64,000 bases of DNA from Calliphora vicina (GCF_958450345.1 NC_088780.1:47484033-47548032), one strand, 5' to 3'; counted from the first letter of the stretch, positions 47,353 through 59,066 are shown. Program-made: numbers and translations. The notes: a model not told the origin generated them from the sequence alone.

Positions 47353-48619
47353 ATTGAAATCAGGGACCCGAAATAACTGTTATTTTTTTTTAAATAAGCA
47401 ATTGGTTATAGAAAAAATAACTGCAAAAAAATAGGTCCCGTAATAACAATTATAAATAACTCAAACAAATTTTAGTCTATGATAACCATTATGAAAAATT
47501 TTAATTTTTTTAGGTCTTTGATAACCGTTATGAAAGATTTTTATTTTTTTTGGTCTTCAATAATCATAATGAAAGATTTTTATTTATTTCGGTCTCTGAT
47601 AACAATTATGAAAGATTTTTATTTTTTTTGGTCTTCAATAACCATTATGAATGATTTTTAATTTTTTGGTCTTTGATAACCATTATAAAAAAATTTTATT
47701 TTTTTGGTCTTCGATAGACTACAGCCATTACAAAAATTTATACCCTACACCACCATAGTGATATAGTGTATAGCGCCCCAAGGACGAAGTCTATTGAATT
47801 TGGTTAGAATCGGTCTATTATTTCTCCTAGCCCCCATACGATTGTCCTATCTGAAAATAGATAAACCCTCATAAATATCTTAGTTATATAGATATCCAAA
47901 CCAAATTCAGCACAAATAAGTTTTATATAAGCCGAACTCTCACTACTAAATTTTGTGACGATTGGTCCATAATTAGTCATAGCTCCCATACAAGGCCCAC
48001 TTCCGAAAAGCATTTTAACGAGTATAGATTTCTTAAAAAAGTTGGTATTCAAATAAAATTTAGCACAAATAACTTTCATATATACAGAAGACATGTCACT
48101 TAATTTTATGCCGATTTGTCCATAATTAGTCATAGCTATCACATATTGCACATTTTAAAAGAAAACTGTTTATAATCATAAATATTCTTGATTCTTAGGA
48201 AATTCTGAACCAATTTATCTTTCTCTGTCTATTTTAAAATACAAGAAAACCAGGTCCATGCGACCAAAAAACTTTGTTGGTACTCATAATGTTTACGGAA
48301 GACCAAAAAAAATAAAAATCTTTAATAATAATTATCAAAGACCTAAAAAAATAAAAATATTTTATAATGGTTATTGAAGACCAAAAAAAATAAAAATCTT
48401 TTATAATGGTTATTAAAGACCTAAAAAAATAAAAATATTTCATAATGGTTATTGAAGACCAAATAAAATAAAAATCGTTTATAATGGTTACCAAAGACCA
48501 AAATAATATTGGTTATTTTTAACTGTTATTCAGGGACCATTTTTCAAAAATTCTTGATAAAGAATTATTTCAGGATTCTTTCCAATATTGGTTATAACAG
48601 TTATGTCCCTGATTGAAAT
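47353..48619. mobile_element. hAT-type fold-back element with tandem-repeat arms
   Basis: Element 47361-48611 (1251 bp). Ends are CAGGGACC...GGTCCCTG-like (left CAGGGACCCGAAATAACTG, right complement CAGGGACATAACTG). Perfect 8-bp duplication ATTGAAAT (47353-47360, 48612-48619). The left arm holds six units of about 39 bp (GATAACCATTATGAAAGATT then TTTTATTTTTTTGGTCTTC). The right arm holds about five of the same units in inverted orientation (48285-48515). Units alternate between GGTCTTTGATAACC and GGTCTTCAATAACC. The space between the arms carries a piece of repeat A. No transposase. Confidence 0.88.
47738..48160 (+). mobile_element. Repeat A fragment inside the hAT fold-back element
   Basis: Begins TATACCCTACACCACCATAG and continues with diverged repeat A middle text (CCTAGCCCCCATACGATTG, GTCATAGCTCCCATACAAGG, CCACTTCCGAAAAGC) in the same orientation as the host copy. 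Divergence from the host is clear, so it is not a local duplication of it. Confidence 0.8.
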
Positions 48620-49635
48620 TTTAAAAGAAAATTTTTTTTTGCTCTTTTACTTAGTGTAGGGTATTATATGGTCGGGCTTGACCGACCATACTTTCTTACT
48701 TGTTTTTACTTCAATTTGTTATTATAGATCCGAAACTACTGAGCCGATTTAAACGCAATATATAACGGATTAAAGGCTATGTAAATTTTTTGAGTTTACT
48801 TTAATAATTTCGGACTAACCGTCTAAAAAATTTCACAATTTTATTTAAAAATTTTTTAAAAAAAACCTATATAGAATTTAAAATTTGGACCATTTGTGTA
48901 CTACTGGAACCACAATATATGAAAATTGTGTATTGGTTTAAAAAGCCTCTAAAATGTGTTCGATTTTGTTGTTTGCCCTGAGATATTGGACTCTCTATTG
49001 CATGATTTTTAACCAAATATTTTAGGTTGTTTAACAATGAAAACACGGTTTTCTGCTGTAGGCACAATAGGGTGGCCCTTAATTCCCCATTTTGGTAAAC
49101 AATGGTAAAAAGCAATCATCCTGAAAAAGTTTTAGGTAAATCGGTTGGGGTTAAGATTTGCCGCAAGCCCTCTGATGCTTTGAAATGCATTTACAAGGGG
49201 AAAAATGTATTTTTTTCAGTTTTTGTAAAAATGTTGCCATTAAAAATCACTTTTGCAATTTTTTTTAACCCCAAGTGCCATTAAGGGTTAATTTCCATTT
49301 TTGTGCTATTATTACAAATACTAGACTTGATGTTATATTTTAATTAAGTTTCATCAAAATTAGCCCAAAAATAAATAACATTTCGCTATTTTTAAATTAG
49401 AAATTCCAAATATTGAAAAATTTTACATTTGACTTTCACGATTTAAGGTTTAACGTTTTCTAATTTTAGTAAAACTTGCAGAATATATTTAGAACTATCT
49501 GGACTATAATACTCTGAATAGGTTTTCATAACAGTAAGGAAATAGAGCTCATTCGCCCAAAAATGGCCAAATAATCGGTTTTTATCGAAAATTTAAACCG
49601 CAGTTACGGAAAAACTATAGTAGATATTTTCATAA

Positions 49636-50657
49636 TTATACCCTACACCACCACAGTGGGAAAGTATACCGATCGACTTAGAATCACTTTCTGAGTCGAT
49701 TAAACGATGTCCGTCTGGCTGTTCCATATAAACCAGCGAAATGCAAACTCATACCACTACAGTTTTTAGATATTGTAGTTGTATGAGTTGAGAATTATTC
49801 TCTGGCAAAAACAAAAACAAATAGCTGAAATAATGAAATAAACAAGCATAAAAGCGTAACACAACCTGCTTCTATCAATGCTCATGCGAGACTGACTGTT
49901 TTTATACAATGTGTGTGCTTGCGTACATGTGAAAATAAAAACAAGAGAGCTCATTTGAGAGCTCATTGCATTTCGCTGATATAAACCTTGTGCGCAAAGT
50001 ACAGGTCGCAATTTTGAAGATATCTCGATAAAATTTGGTACATATAATTTTTTTGGCTTAAGAAAACTGGCAGAAATCGGTCCATTATTTCACCTTGATC
50101 GGTCATAAATATTTAATCTATATAGGTATCTATAAAAATTTTGCTCCAAGTAAGTTTTATATATACGAAATTCATGTCACCAAATTTTATTATGATCAGT
50201 CCATAATTAGTCATAGCTCCCATATAAGACCCTCTTCCGAAAATCACTTTAACGTGCATAAATCTCCTAAAAATGTTGGTATACACATAAAATTAAACAT
50301 AAATTACTTTAATATAGACACGAATCACACGACCTAATTTCATGGTGATCAGTACATAATTGGTTATAGCTCCCATATAAGGCCCACTTCCAAAAATATC
50401 TTTAACGAGTATAAATCTCTTAAAAATGTTGGTATATACATAAAATTCAACACAATTAACTTTCATATAGAAATAAATAACACCACCAAATTTCATGTCG
50501 ATGGTTCCATAATTAGTCATAGCTCCCATCATAGCACTCTTCCGAAATTCATTCACGAAAATAAATTATTGAAATTTTATAAGAAAACCGATTTTGCTCA
50601 TTTACTTAGTGTAGGGTATTATATGGGGCTTGACCGACATTCTTTCTTATTTGTTTT
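49636..50657 (+). mobile_element. DINE-1-like repeat A carrying a 245-bp hAT MITE
   Basis: Starts TATACCCTACACCACCACAG and ends with a decayed hairpin and TTTCTTATTTG. Shortened in the 5' third (AGTATACC joins directly after the first hairpin). The block of TCATAGCTCCCATATAAG is present three times. Confidence 0.8.
49726..49986. mobile_element. hAT-type MITE (CAGCGAAATGCAA ends)
   Basis: Element 49734-49978 (245 bp). 13-bp perfect terminal inverted repeat CAGCGAAATGCAA. Perfect 8-bp duplication ATATAAAC at 49726-49733 and 49979-49986. Its removal restores repeat A text CATATAAACCTTGTGCG. Both halves include GAGAGCTC-type palindromes. Non-coding. Confidence 0.92.
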
Positions 50658-51443
50658 TTCATATTTTTATTCCCTATTATATTCTCAATAAATCCCAATG
50701 AGATGATCAGAAAATTCCGAAATTTGTTTAACAAAATTTTTAAAAAATTGAAAATGGAGTTTTGGAACTGCCGTTAAAAAATTATGTTTTTTTGGTCATA
50801 TCTGCGAATAGGTTAGCGGTATTCTACGAATACAAAAACTCATATACAAGTAAATATGGATATATTTTTATTAAAAATGAGCTTTTATTTTAATATTTAT
50901 AAAAATATGTTAATTTTGTTCCTACATTTCTTGTTCCAGTGGCATGAGACACGCTAATGGTCTGGGGTATTTTTAATAACTTTAAATTTTTTTACACATT
51001 TCTATTCTTTTAAATTAAATTGCAAAAGTAATTTTTTAATGGCAAATTTTTTACAAAAACTAAAAAAATGCATTTTTCCCCTTATAAATGCATCTCAAAA
51101 CTTCAGAGGGCTTGCGGTCTTAACCCCAACCGATTTACCTAAAAAAATGTCAGGATGATTTTTTTACCAATGTTCACCAAAATGGGGGACAGGCCAAAAT
51201 CCAACTTTCGTTTATTAAGCGCCACCATAAGGTACAATTCTCAATTTGTACTAACCCTAAACTGTTAGCTGCACAACTGTTGATCTGTTTTTGATTGGCA
51301 TGTCTTAACTGCACTGTGGTCTTTAAGTCTAGTGCGAATTTTGGGACATCCTTTATAAAAAACTATAGGCATTTAAGGCATTGGTAAATAACTAAAACAA
51401 ATTTCAACCTAAAAAATAGTAAAATGTTTACGGTTTTCATCAA

Positions 51444-51684
51444 CACAGAGAAAAAAGCTTCGTGATAGCAACCAAATTTGTTGCCAATCGAATGGTTGCA
51501 CACATAGAATTTTTGGTTCTATCAACATAAAATCAGTTGATAAAGAAGAATTTCGGTTGAAGCAACCCAATAATTTTTAAGCCTTCTAAAATATTGTAGC
51601 CATAACTGTATAATTTGGTTACTAAGGTAGAATCATTCGATTGGCATCAAATTCGGTTGCTATCACGAATCTGTTTTCTCTGTG
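51444..51684. mobile_element. MITE with CACAGAGAAAA ends
   Basis: 241 bp with inverted arms of about 50-60 bp. Left CACAGAGAAAAAAGCTTCG then TGATAGCAACCAAATTTG; right complement CACAGAGAAAACAGATTCG then TGATAGCAACCGAATTTG. Target duplication not clear. Superfamily unassigned. Confidence 0.75.
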
Positions 51685-52669
51685 AATGAATACATTTTTT
51701 AAATATTGATAGAAATCTCCATCTCCGTAAGTTTTTGATAAAAGCTAATTATTTATCAGGCTTTAATTTTGAAAATATTCCGTTGAATTAAGACAAAAAT
51801 TATTTTTTAGTAACCAACATCTCGTAAAAATTAATTTTAATTCGACTGTCAAATTAAATGGAGTTTATAACGCCACGAGCCTTTATTTTATGAAATCAAT
51901 ATCTTTTCGAAATACTATAATAAAATTTAGTAAATAACCCAGCGATCAACTGTTTTAATTTTTTTAAAGTTCACGTTTGCACTCTTAATTAATTTGAAGA
52001 GTTGTAAAATATTTATCAGAGTTCAATATTATTAAAACATTAAACATAGTTAAGAAATAATTGAAGTTAAAATATATATTTTTATATACAAAAAAATTAA
52101 CTATGTTTCAAATTTTGTTAATGTTACTTTTTTGTTAGCAAATTTGTCGGATTATTTATATTTCTAGGATACAATTCCTAGAGAGTATACCTATGGTCTT
52201 CTATGGATTAATTGTTAATCGGTTAACCGATTAATTTTGGTCGGTTAACTGTTCGAATAATTAAAATTTACGATTTTCAAATAACAAATAAACAGATTAA
52301 TTCAAATACAAATGTCACAGTAAAATTATATATTTTCCGACCATCCTAGAAACAAGTTTAGTGAGTATAACAACTGACATACATATATAGTTTAAATGTA
52401 TTATAATAGAACTAATTGGAGACATTACTGACACGAGTGTTTTATCAGAAGTTATCGAAATTATTAAAAGTATCCAAAATCTAAAAAAAACGTCCAAAAA
52501 GGACTCCAATGGTATAATGGAAGATTTTGTATCTTAGAAAAAACTAAAAAAGTACTTAGATATTCGATATTCTTTGTCATGCCTTACTTTCGATCCTCCA
52601 ACATCTACAATCAGCGAGAGAGAGTTTTTTCCAATGTGTTCTTTTTTTTTGTTCTTTTTATTAAAAAAC

Positions 52670-54385
52670 TAGCTAAAACCCGGTGTGCTTCGCTACCCGT
52701 ACCGTAAAAATTTACAATATATTTAGTTTATCTAAAATTAGTTTCTGTTCATGTGAAAAACAGGGATTTTCTAGATTTAGTCCGCAAACTTGCAAAGACT
52801 GACGTTGAGCTTTATCAATTATCATTGCAAATACTAAGCAAATAGGAAGCTGCAATCGAATAAAATCAAATGGCATTTCCGAAGTTATAATTCCCAGTTA
52901 TAAAGGTCGCTCCGATAAGATTGTTCATTAATTGTCTTAGTCTGCTTTTACACAGGGCAAGTTTTCTTGCGCAAGTGTAGAGTTTATGGGAGAGAGATGC
53001 AAGAAGAAAGAAGAGGGGTACACACTTGCTTGTACTGGCAAGTCTCTTCAATTCTCTTTTGTTTTCTCATTTTCACTATGGCGTCCATTAGGTTTTGACA
53101 TACAAAATTGACCACAGACTTGATGTGTGTAAACAGTCGAGCAAGTTTAAAAGGGAATCGAAGAGACTTGCTTCAAGTAAACTTGCTGTGTGTAAAAGCA
53201 GACTTACTGTAATTCGAGTGCCATTACAAATACGAAAACAATCATACAAACAAACAAACACACAAACACACATTGACTTTTATATATAAGGGTTTCAAAT
53301 GTATACAAATTTTAACATTAACTTAATATTGTTGGTAGTCCGCGCACTTCTGTACTAAAAATTAATATTGATAGCTGCTATAGCATTCCCTATATATAAT
53401 TTGTCATTATATCTATGGAAGGTGCCACGCCCACTTTTGCCATTTTGACTACTTTTGTCGTAAATATGTAATTCATACAAAGTTTCATTGCTTTACATAT
53501 CAAAATTATTGACATAGATATGATTTTTAGTAGTTAGTTTGTATGGGATGTGCCACGCCCACTACTGATAGTCCGCCCATTCTTGTCCTAACTATTAATA
53601 TTGATGATAGAATAACCGTGCAAAATTTATGGACTCTATCTCTTATTGTATCCCATATAATAGATTTTTAATTATCATCATATGGGAGGTGCCACGCCCT
53701 CTGTGACTACTACTCCCATTTTTGCTTCAAATATTTATACAAAGGGTGGAATTGCTCATGCAAACTTTGATGACTATAGCTAGTATAGTTTCCAAAATAT
53801 TTGATATTTAAAATTAACTTTGCATGGGAGGTACCACGCCCAGTTGAAAATTCAAAACAAAAATTATCCTATTGTTCCTTCCAAGTTTAGAAAAACATAC
53901 AGTCAAAATTTCAAGCAAATCTGATTAGCCGTTTAGCCGTCTATAGACTTCAAACCAATAAATATTAATATTTATAGCTGCTATAGCTTTCTCTATATAT
54001 AATTTGTCACCACATCTATGGGAGGTGCCACGCCCACTATTGCTATTTTGCCCATTTTTGGACTAAATAAAAAGTTCATACAAAGTTTGAAGGCTTTACA
54101 TACTACAATTATACAGATAGATATGAATTTTAGTATTTAGATTGTTCGGGAGGTGCCACACCCACTATTTTAGTCCGCCCATTCTTGTCCTAAATATTAA
54201 TATTGTTGGTAGAATGAACGCATTTTTTTAAATAATCATCATATGGGAGGTACCACGCCCAGTGTGGCTACTACTCCCATTTTGCCTCAAATATTTATAC
54301 AAACGGTGGAATATAGATCCCAAACTAATAATAATAAACATACATACAGACACACATTCACTTTTATATATATAGATACTTAAAT
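52670..54385. repeat. Unclassified repeat with GGAGGTGCCACGCCCAC blocks and internal 605-bp duplication
   Basis: Begins AACTAGCTAAAACCCGGTGTG and ends in ACATACAGACACACATTCAC and TATATATATAGATAC. The motif GGGAGGTGCCACGCCCA occurs seven times (for example near 53416, 53552, 53688, 53826, 54019, 54150, 54244). 53350-53700 and 53955-54260 are collinear, giving an irregular tandem duplication of about 605 bp. Non-coding; class unknown. Confidence 0.6.
52937..53206. mobile_element. PIF/Harbinger-type MITE with TTA duplication
   Basis: Element 52940-53203 (264 bp). Ends GTCTGCTTTTACACAG and complement GTCTGCTTTTACACAC, continuing CAAGTTTWCTTG over about 35 bp. TTA flanks at 52937-52939 and 53204-53206. 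The two short open frames at its right side are shadows. Confidence 0.8.
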
Positions 54386-54497
54386 AGGTACACAAAATTC
54401 GTGGTTTTATTTTCAGTATAAAATTAAATTAGAAATTATTCGGTTAATCGAATAATTTAAAATTAACCGATTAAATCTTAACCCCGATTAATTGCAA

Positions 54498-56539
54498 AGG
54501 GTATCAGTTTACCATTATGACTTAAACTCCAAACATAGGCAATTTTGAGAAACACAAAATTTAATTCCAATTTATGAAAAATTTAAAATCACAAAATTTG
54601 CTGGGTTATTTCATAAATGAACTTATTTTATCACAAATTAAATTTCTTCAAAATATTAAATTTATTATGCCGCAATTAATAAAATAAAAATAAATGCTTT
54701 TAAATGCAAGTACTTACCTTTTTGTCAGGTTCAAAAAAGTTATTAATATTTTTCTTAATTTTATATTTAAAAATGTTTGTCGTTAAAAATTTTGAGTTCT
54801 CAAAGTTATAATTTTTTGTTTGCTATACTTCATTAAACAAACTGTTGTTAATTAACAATTATTGCAAAGTTTTAGTGTTTAAATTTTTTAAAGTATTTTT
54901 TTTTGGAAATTAAATTCTTTTTATTTACAATTATTTTTTTTTAGTTTCGCAAATTCTTTTCTCTATAGTTTTATGTTAAGACTTTAAAATTGTTGATTCT
55001 TTCCTCTTCAAATATTTGATAATTTATATAATTTTATTCGTTTTATTAGTAACTTTTTATTTTTTAGGAATTTTTTTTACAATTTTGTTTCACTTTTCCT
55101 TTTAACACATTTGTAGAAGGCAAAATTATTTATTATGAAATAATGTGTTGCAGTTTTATTGTAACATAATTTTTCTCTCTATTTAGTTTAATATTTCTCG
55201 GATATTGGCCAAGCTTTTAGTTATTTGAATTTGTTTAAATTTGCATCATTTTCACTGAAAAATAAGAAATATTACTTTAATATTTTTAGTTTTTGTATGT
55301 CTTAACCAATGCTAAAATTGACATAAGTTAACATAGTTGAATTTAGTTTTATTAATATTAATACATTTCTCAAAACTTATTTTGAATTTATTGAAAATAA
55401 GTCCGTGGTTATTTGGCCACAACCATTGTCATTTTAACTTAAGTAACTTTAAATTCAGTAAGTCAACTTAGACAACTCTTAGCCATAGTGTCATATTAAT
55501 TGAAAATTTAATTTGACAAAATTGATTTTTTCCAAACTTTATGAAAGAAAAAAAATAATAAAATCAATAACACACTTTAATACACATTAAAACTAAATAT
55601 TTTTAATATTTGCACAAAAAAAAGTCTAAATAAAATAAAGAAAAAACTAAAACTGCATGTGAGTGTATCACTAATTGACATTTTGAAATCCTGGCTGCCA
55701 CTGCAAATAAAAGAAAAAAACTACTCCATACACAAAAATCATAAAAACTACTGAAAAGACAACGTCAAATGCAATTTGCATTTAAATATTTAATGAATAA
55801 AGACTGGGTGAAACAAAAAATTTACTACGAAAAACTCAATAACATTTTAAACATAAAATGTTAATAAAAATTAAATTTTTTCAAAAACAAAAAAAAAACT
55901 AACTACCAACACGAGAATGCACACAAAACTTAGTTTTGTGAAAACTATTTCAATTCAACACTCTATGCAGTCTGCCAAGTTAAAACTTATTTAACTAAAT
56001 CTATTAAAATAGCTGTACAAAAGAATTTACATAAAATCTTAAAGTTTTTAGCTTCCAATGTGGAGTAGGTAATTAGTTGAAAAAATACTGCACATAAATC
56101 ATATAAAATGTCATAAAAAAGAGAAAGATTTTTAAGAGAAATATAATAAACTAGTCTAAAATAAAATAAACTAAAACTAAAGAATTTTATAAATAATTTA
56201 TTTTTTATTTTTTAATATGTCTAAGGAATTTAACCTTTTTGTAAAAAATATATGTTTATTGCTAATTTAATTATATATCAATTATGTGAAAAAATGCGGT
56301 AGTAAATGTATAATTAGTATCCCATAGATTTAAAAATATGGGTTTATTGCAAAATAGAATAAAAGATTTTTAAATTTCAAAAGCAATTAGAAAATACTAA
56401 ACATTTATTATTGTTTTTTTTTCATTATTTTGTTTTCTTCATATATATATATTTCTATTTTGCTCTAAAATTAGAGCACTACCCAAAATCGACTTATCTT
56501 CATTGAATTTTCGTTGACTGAAGGGAGCTTATTTTCCAT
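54498..56539. other. Unassigned AT-rich sequence
   Basis: No gene recognised. A strong minus-strand splice-donor match lies near 54717 (see findings). A TATATATATA run lies at 56440-56450. A patch TGCTCTAAAATTAGAGCAC near 56461 is a short palindrome. Confidence 0.45.
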
Positions 56540-57393
56540 ATATTTGAATTAAATTAAAAATATAGACACATTAAGAAGTCTTATGAATGGAGGCATACTC
56601 TTTTGTAAACATTCCTTGATGTAAATTTCGGTATTTATAGAGCCCTTTGTAACAAATAGTTGTATTCTTTTGCCGCAACTGCTTATTGCTTGCAATATCA
56701 AGAACTTTTTGGGAAAATTTTCTGCTTTTGGATCCTAAACTTTTCTACAACATTCCCTCGAGCATCAGCTCCATAAAAATATTGACCCGGAACTGCGAAA
56801 AATTTTCCAGAACATACGTTTTCTCATCAATTATGCAGCAGGTATATTTTTTTTAATAAAATTTCAATTTCCGTGCTCTGTTTTTGGCCTCTAAATTGTT
56901 AGCAGCGTTCCCGTTAGGAAATTTAAACCTGCATTGGCTTTAACATTTCGTACCAAATAGTCCGAGTACTGAGCTAACCGGGCTGCTTTCCTACTGGATG
57001 TGTTGGAAGCTATTTTGAAAATGGTTTCTATTTATTGGCTTTAGAAACAACATGTCCCGATACTGTTTAATAACACTGTGCAACAAGAATGAGACCAACT
57101 GGAAATGAAAGTAGATAATTAGTATACCAAAACCCCCAAGGGGTTTTTAAAAGTTAGCTCGTGTTTTAAAGTTATTCGCCTTTAAAGTTCAGCTTTTTTT
57201 TTCAAAATTTTTCATATATATTTTATGAATAATCTATTGAATTAAGTCAATATTTATATAAAGTAATATTAGTTGAATGTTCTAGTCCTAATATACATAA
57301 AATTCATTAATTTTAACACTTTTTTTTAGTTTTTGGTACTTAGATACGCAATTACCAATTTTTGGAGAATTGCTGAATATTGCTGTAAAAGTA

Positions 57394-57807
57394 TTGAGTA
57401 GTGGGTATCGTGTATCGAGTATTTGCCATATTGTTTGAGTACTCAATACTCAAAAGTAGTTACTCAATACTTTTAGACTTGTATTTTTACAATTTAATTT
57501 ATTTAAATTTAACGGTTATGATGCAAAAAATGCATCTCTACTATAAATACAACTCAAATCAATATTAGAAATGCAACTCTTAGCGTAAACAATTTTCAAA
57601 TCAGAAGAAAATATTATTCAAAAAACTGGAATAATAGTTAAAAAGTTCAAAATATTTATTGATGAAATCTTGTAAACCTAAAATGTTTCTAAAAAGGTGT
57701 GATGTCTGCTAATACATTACCGAAAAGCAGAAAAATATATCGTTTTTAAATTTAAAAAAAATCCGTTAAAAATATCGATTAGTATTGAGTACCCAAACGA
57801 AAAGTGT
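57394..57807. mobile_element. Probable hAT-type MITE nested in the transposon
   Basis: About 57395-57799. Ends share GGGTA and ATCGA-type text (left GGGTATCGTGTATCGAG, right complement GGGTACTCAATACTAATCGA). Possible 8-bp duplication AAAAGTAT (57387-57394) / AAAAGTGT (57800-57807), one change. TGAGTACTCAATACTC palindromes dominate the left third. Boundaries approximate. Confidence 0.45.
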
Positions 57808-57810
57808 TGA

Positions 57811-59066
57811 TTACACCAACCAAGCTAGACTGCATTATTGCAAAGCTTGGACTTTTACAACGTAAGTCCGAAGAACTGGCTAGATTTTTAAATTAAAATA
57901 ATCTCTTTGCCCCTGGAACCAAAATATCAGCCTACAGACATCGCCAAGCAACACTGCAAGAATGTTTTTTTGCAAATAACGAGCAAACATCTGCTTACTG
58001 CAAGGATGTGGACAAACTAATGAGCCCAATGGACATTGGTTACAATGCGGCTGAGTGGAGACTTTTTATTGATAGCTCCAAAACTCAAAACCATCGGTAC
58101 CAATTGCCTATAGTGTAGAAACGAAAGAGACGTATGACTCATTAAAAACTATTCTTCAAGAAGTAGACTACAATAAACATCAATGGAAAATATGCTGTGA
58201 CTTGAAGGTGGTAGCAATTCTTCGGAGATTGCAATCTGGATACATTAAATACATGTGCTTTCTATGTGACTGGGACTCCAGATATAAGGCTAATCAATAT
58301 GCAAATCATGAATGGAAGTGTAGGGAATTAAGCAAACATGCGAATGCCAACGTCATTGAAGATCCCCTGGTACCTCAAGACAAAGTTTTATTACCACCAT
58401 TACATATAAAACTCGGTATAGTAAAAAGTTTTCTGAAAACTGTGTTTAAGAGGGATGAAGTTTACACTACTTTACCAAAAAATTTCCAAAGACTCACTGA
58501 AAGTAAATTAAAAGAAGGTAAAACATTTAAAGTAAATATATTTTTCTTGATTAAAATATATATTTTTTTATAACTTTTCTTCCTTTAGGTGTTGTGAATG
58601 GTCCAGACATTCGGAAGCTGGTCAAAAAGCTGGAATTTGATAATATTTTAAATGAAAACGAATTGATTGTTTGGCAATCAATCAAAGAGGTTATTGGCGT
58701 ATTGTTGGGTAAAAATAGGTCTGACAGCTATCAGAGATCTGTTAACGCAATGATGAATGCTTTTTCTAAAATAGGGTTAATATGTCGCTCAAAATTCATT
58801 ACCTACATCATCATCTAGACTACTTCGGTCAGCAACAAGCGACCGAATCAGATGAACAAGGTGAACAGTACCACCAAATTGCAATGCCTCGAAATTTTGC
58901 AGATATCGAGGAAAAAAGTCTCCCGATGCTGTATTAGCGGAAATTTGTTGTTGGAGCAAGAACTTGCATTACGATGATGAAGGAGAAGAAAACACAGGAA
59001 GTGAACTACAAAATTTGTCTACTTCAAATTCTGGTTCTACAGAGCAGAAAAGACCTCGAACTATAT
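57811..59066 (+). pseudogene. Transposase-like gene relic with a 71-bp spliceosomal intron
   Basis: Exon 1 (to 58517): TKLDCIIAKLGLLQRKSEEL, SAYRHRQATLQECFF, AYCKDVDKLMS, AAEWRLFIDSSKT, then after a frameshift near 58110 YDSLKTILQEVDYNKHQWKI, LKVVAILRRLQSGYIKY, CFLCDWDSR, VLLPPLHIKLGIVKSFLKTV. The GT-AG intron 58518-58588 splits the codon of KEG|VVNGPDIRKL. Exon 2 continues LIVWQSIKEVIGVLLG, and after a frameshift MSLKIHYLHHHLDYF and SDEQGEQYH. I recognise this as a protein family widespread and repeated in arthropod genomes (EEWRLFIDSSKTSLKAVLLH, GDLKVxALLxGxQxGYTKxCCFLCxWDSR, LLPPLHIKLG, SDEQGERFHQD), of uncertain transposon class. One stop near 57894 and two or more frameshifts make it non-functional. 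Confidence 0.75.

Larger units (their letters stand above)
46709..48707 (+). mobile_element. DINE-1-like repeat A, full length, carrying a hAT fold-back element
   Basis: Starts TATACCCTACACCACCATAG, has GTCCGTCCGTCCGTCTGG and CTGGCTGGCTGTCC, and ends with stem GGTCGGG-CTT-GACCGACC and CTTTCTTACTTGTTTTT. Without the 1251-bp insert it is about 740 bp. It is the best plus-strand reference for the family. Confidence 0.9.
49060..51235. repeat. Inverted repeat of about 230-bp arms flanking repeat A
   Basis: Left arm 49060-49290 (CCCCATTTTGGTAAACA, TAAATCGGTTGGGGTTAAG, GCAAGCCCTCTGATG) matches the complement of 50985-51230 (CCCCATTTTGGTGAACA, TAAATCGGTTGGGGTTAAG, GCAAGCCCTCTGAAG). The 1.7 kb between the arms contains repeat A at 49636-50657. 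Confidence 0.75.
52203..54497. repeat. 2.3-kb unit bounded by CGGTTAACCGATTAA inverted repeats
   Basis: The left end has GGATTAATTGTTAATCGG and TTAACCGATTAATTTTGG. The right end has the complement AATTAATCGGGGTTAAG and AATCGGTTAATTTTAAATT. The AT-rich fold-back sub-termini resemble in style the hAT-like element at 18003-19712. The interior contains a separate repeat from about 52670 to 54385 (below). Exact ends and target duplication not established. Confidence 0.45.

Noticed and set aside
47479..47661. Open frame with repeated KDFYFFWSS
   Set aside because: Translation of the 39-bp tandem units of the fold-back element (also 48234-48494 on the other strand).
53088..53289. Overlapping open frames on both strands
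   Set aside because: Right arm of the TTA-flanked MITE plus an ACAAAC-rich simple repeat.
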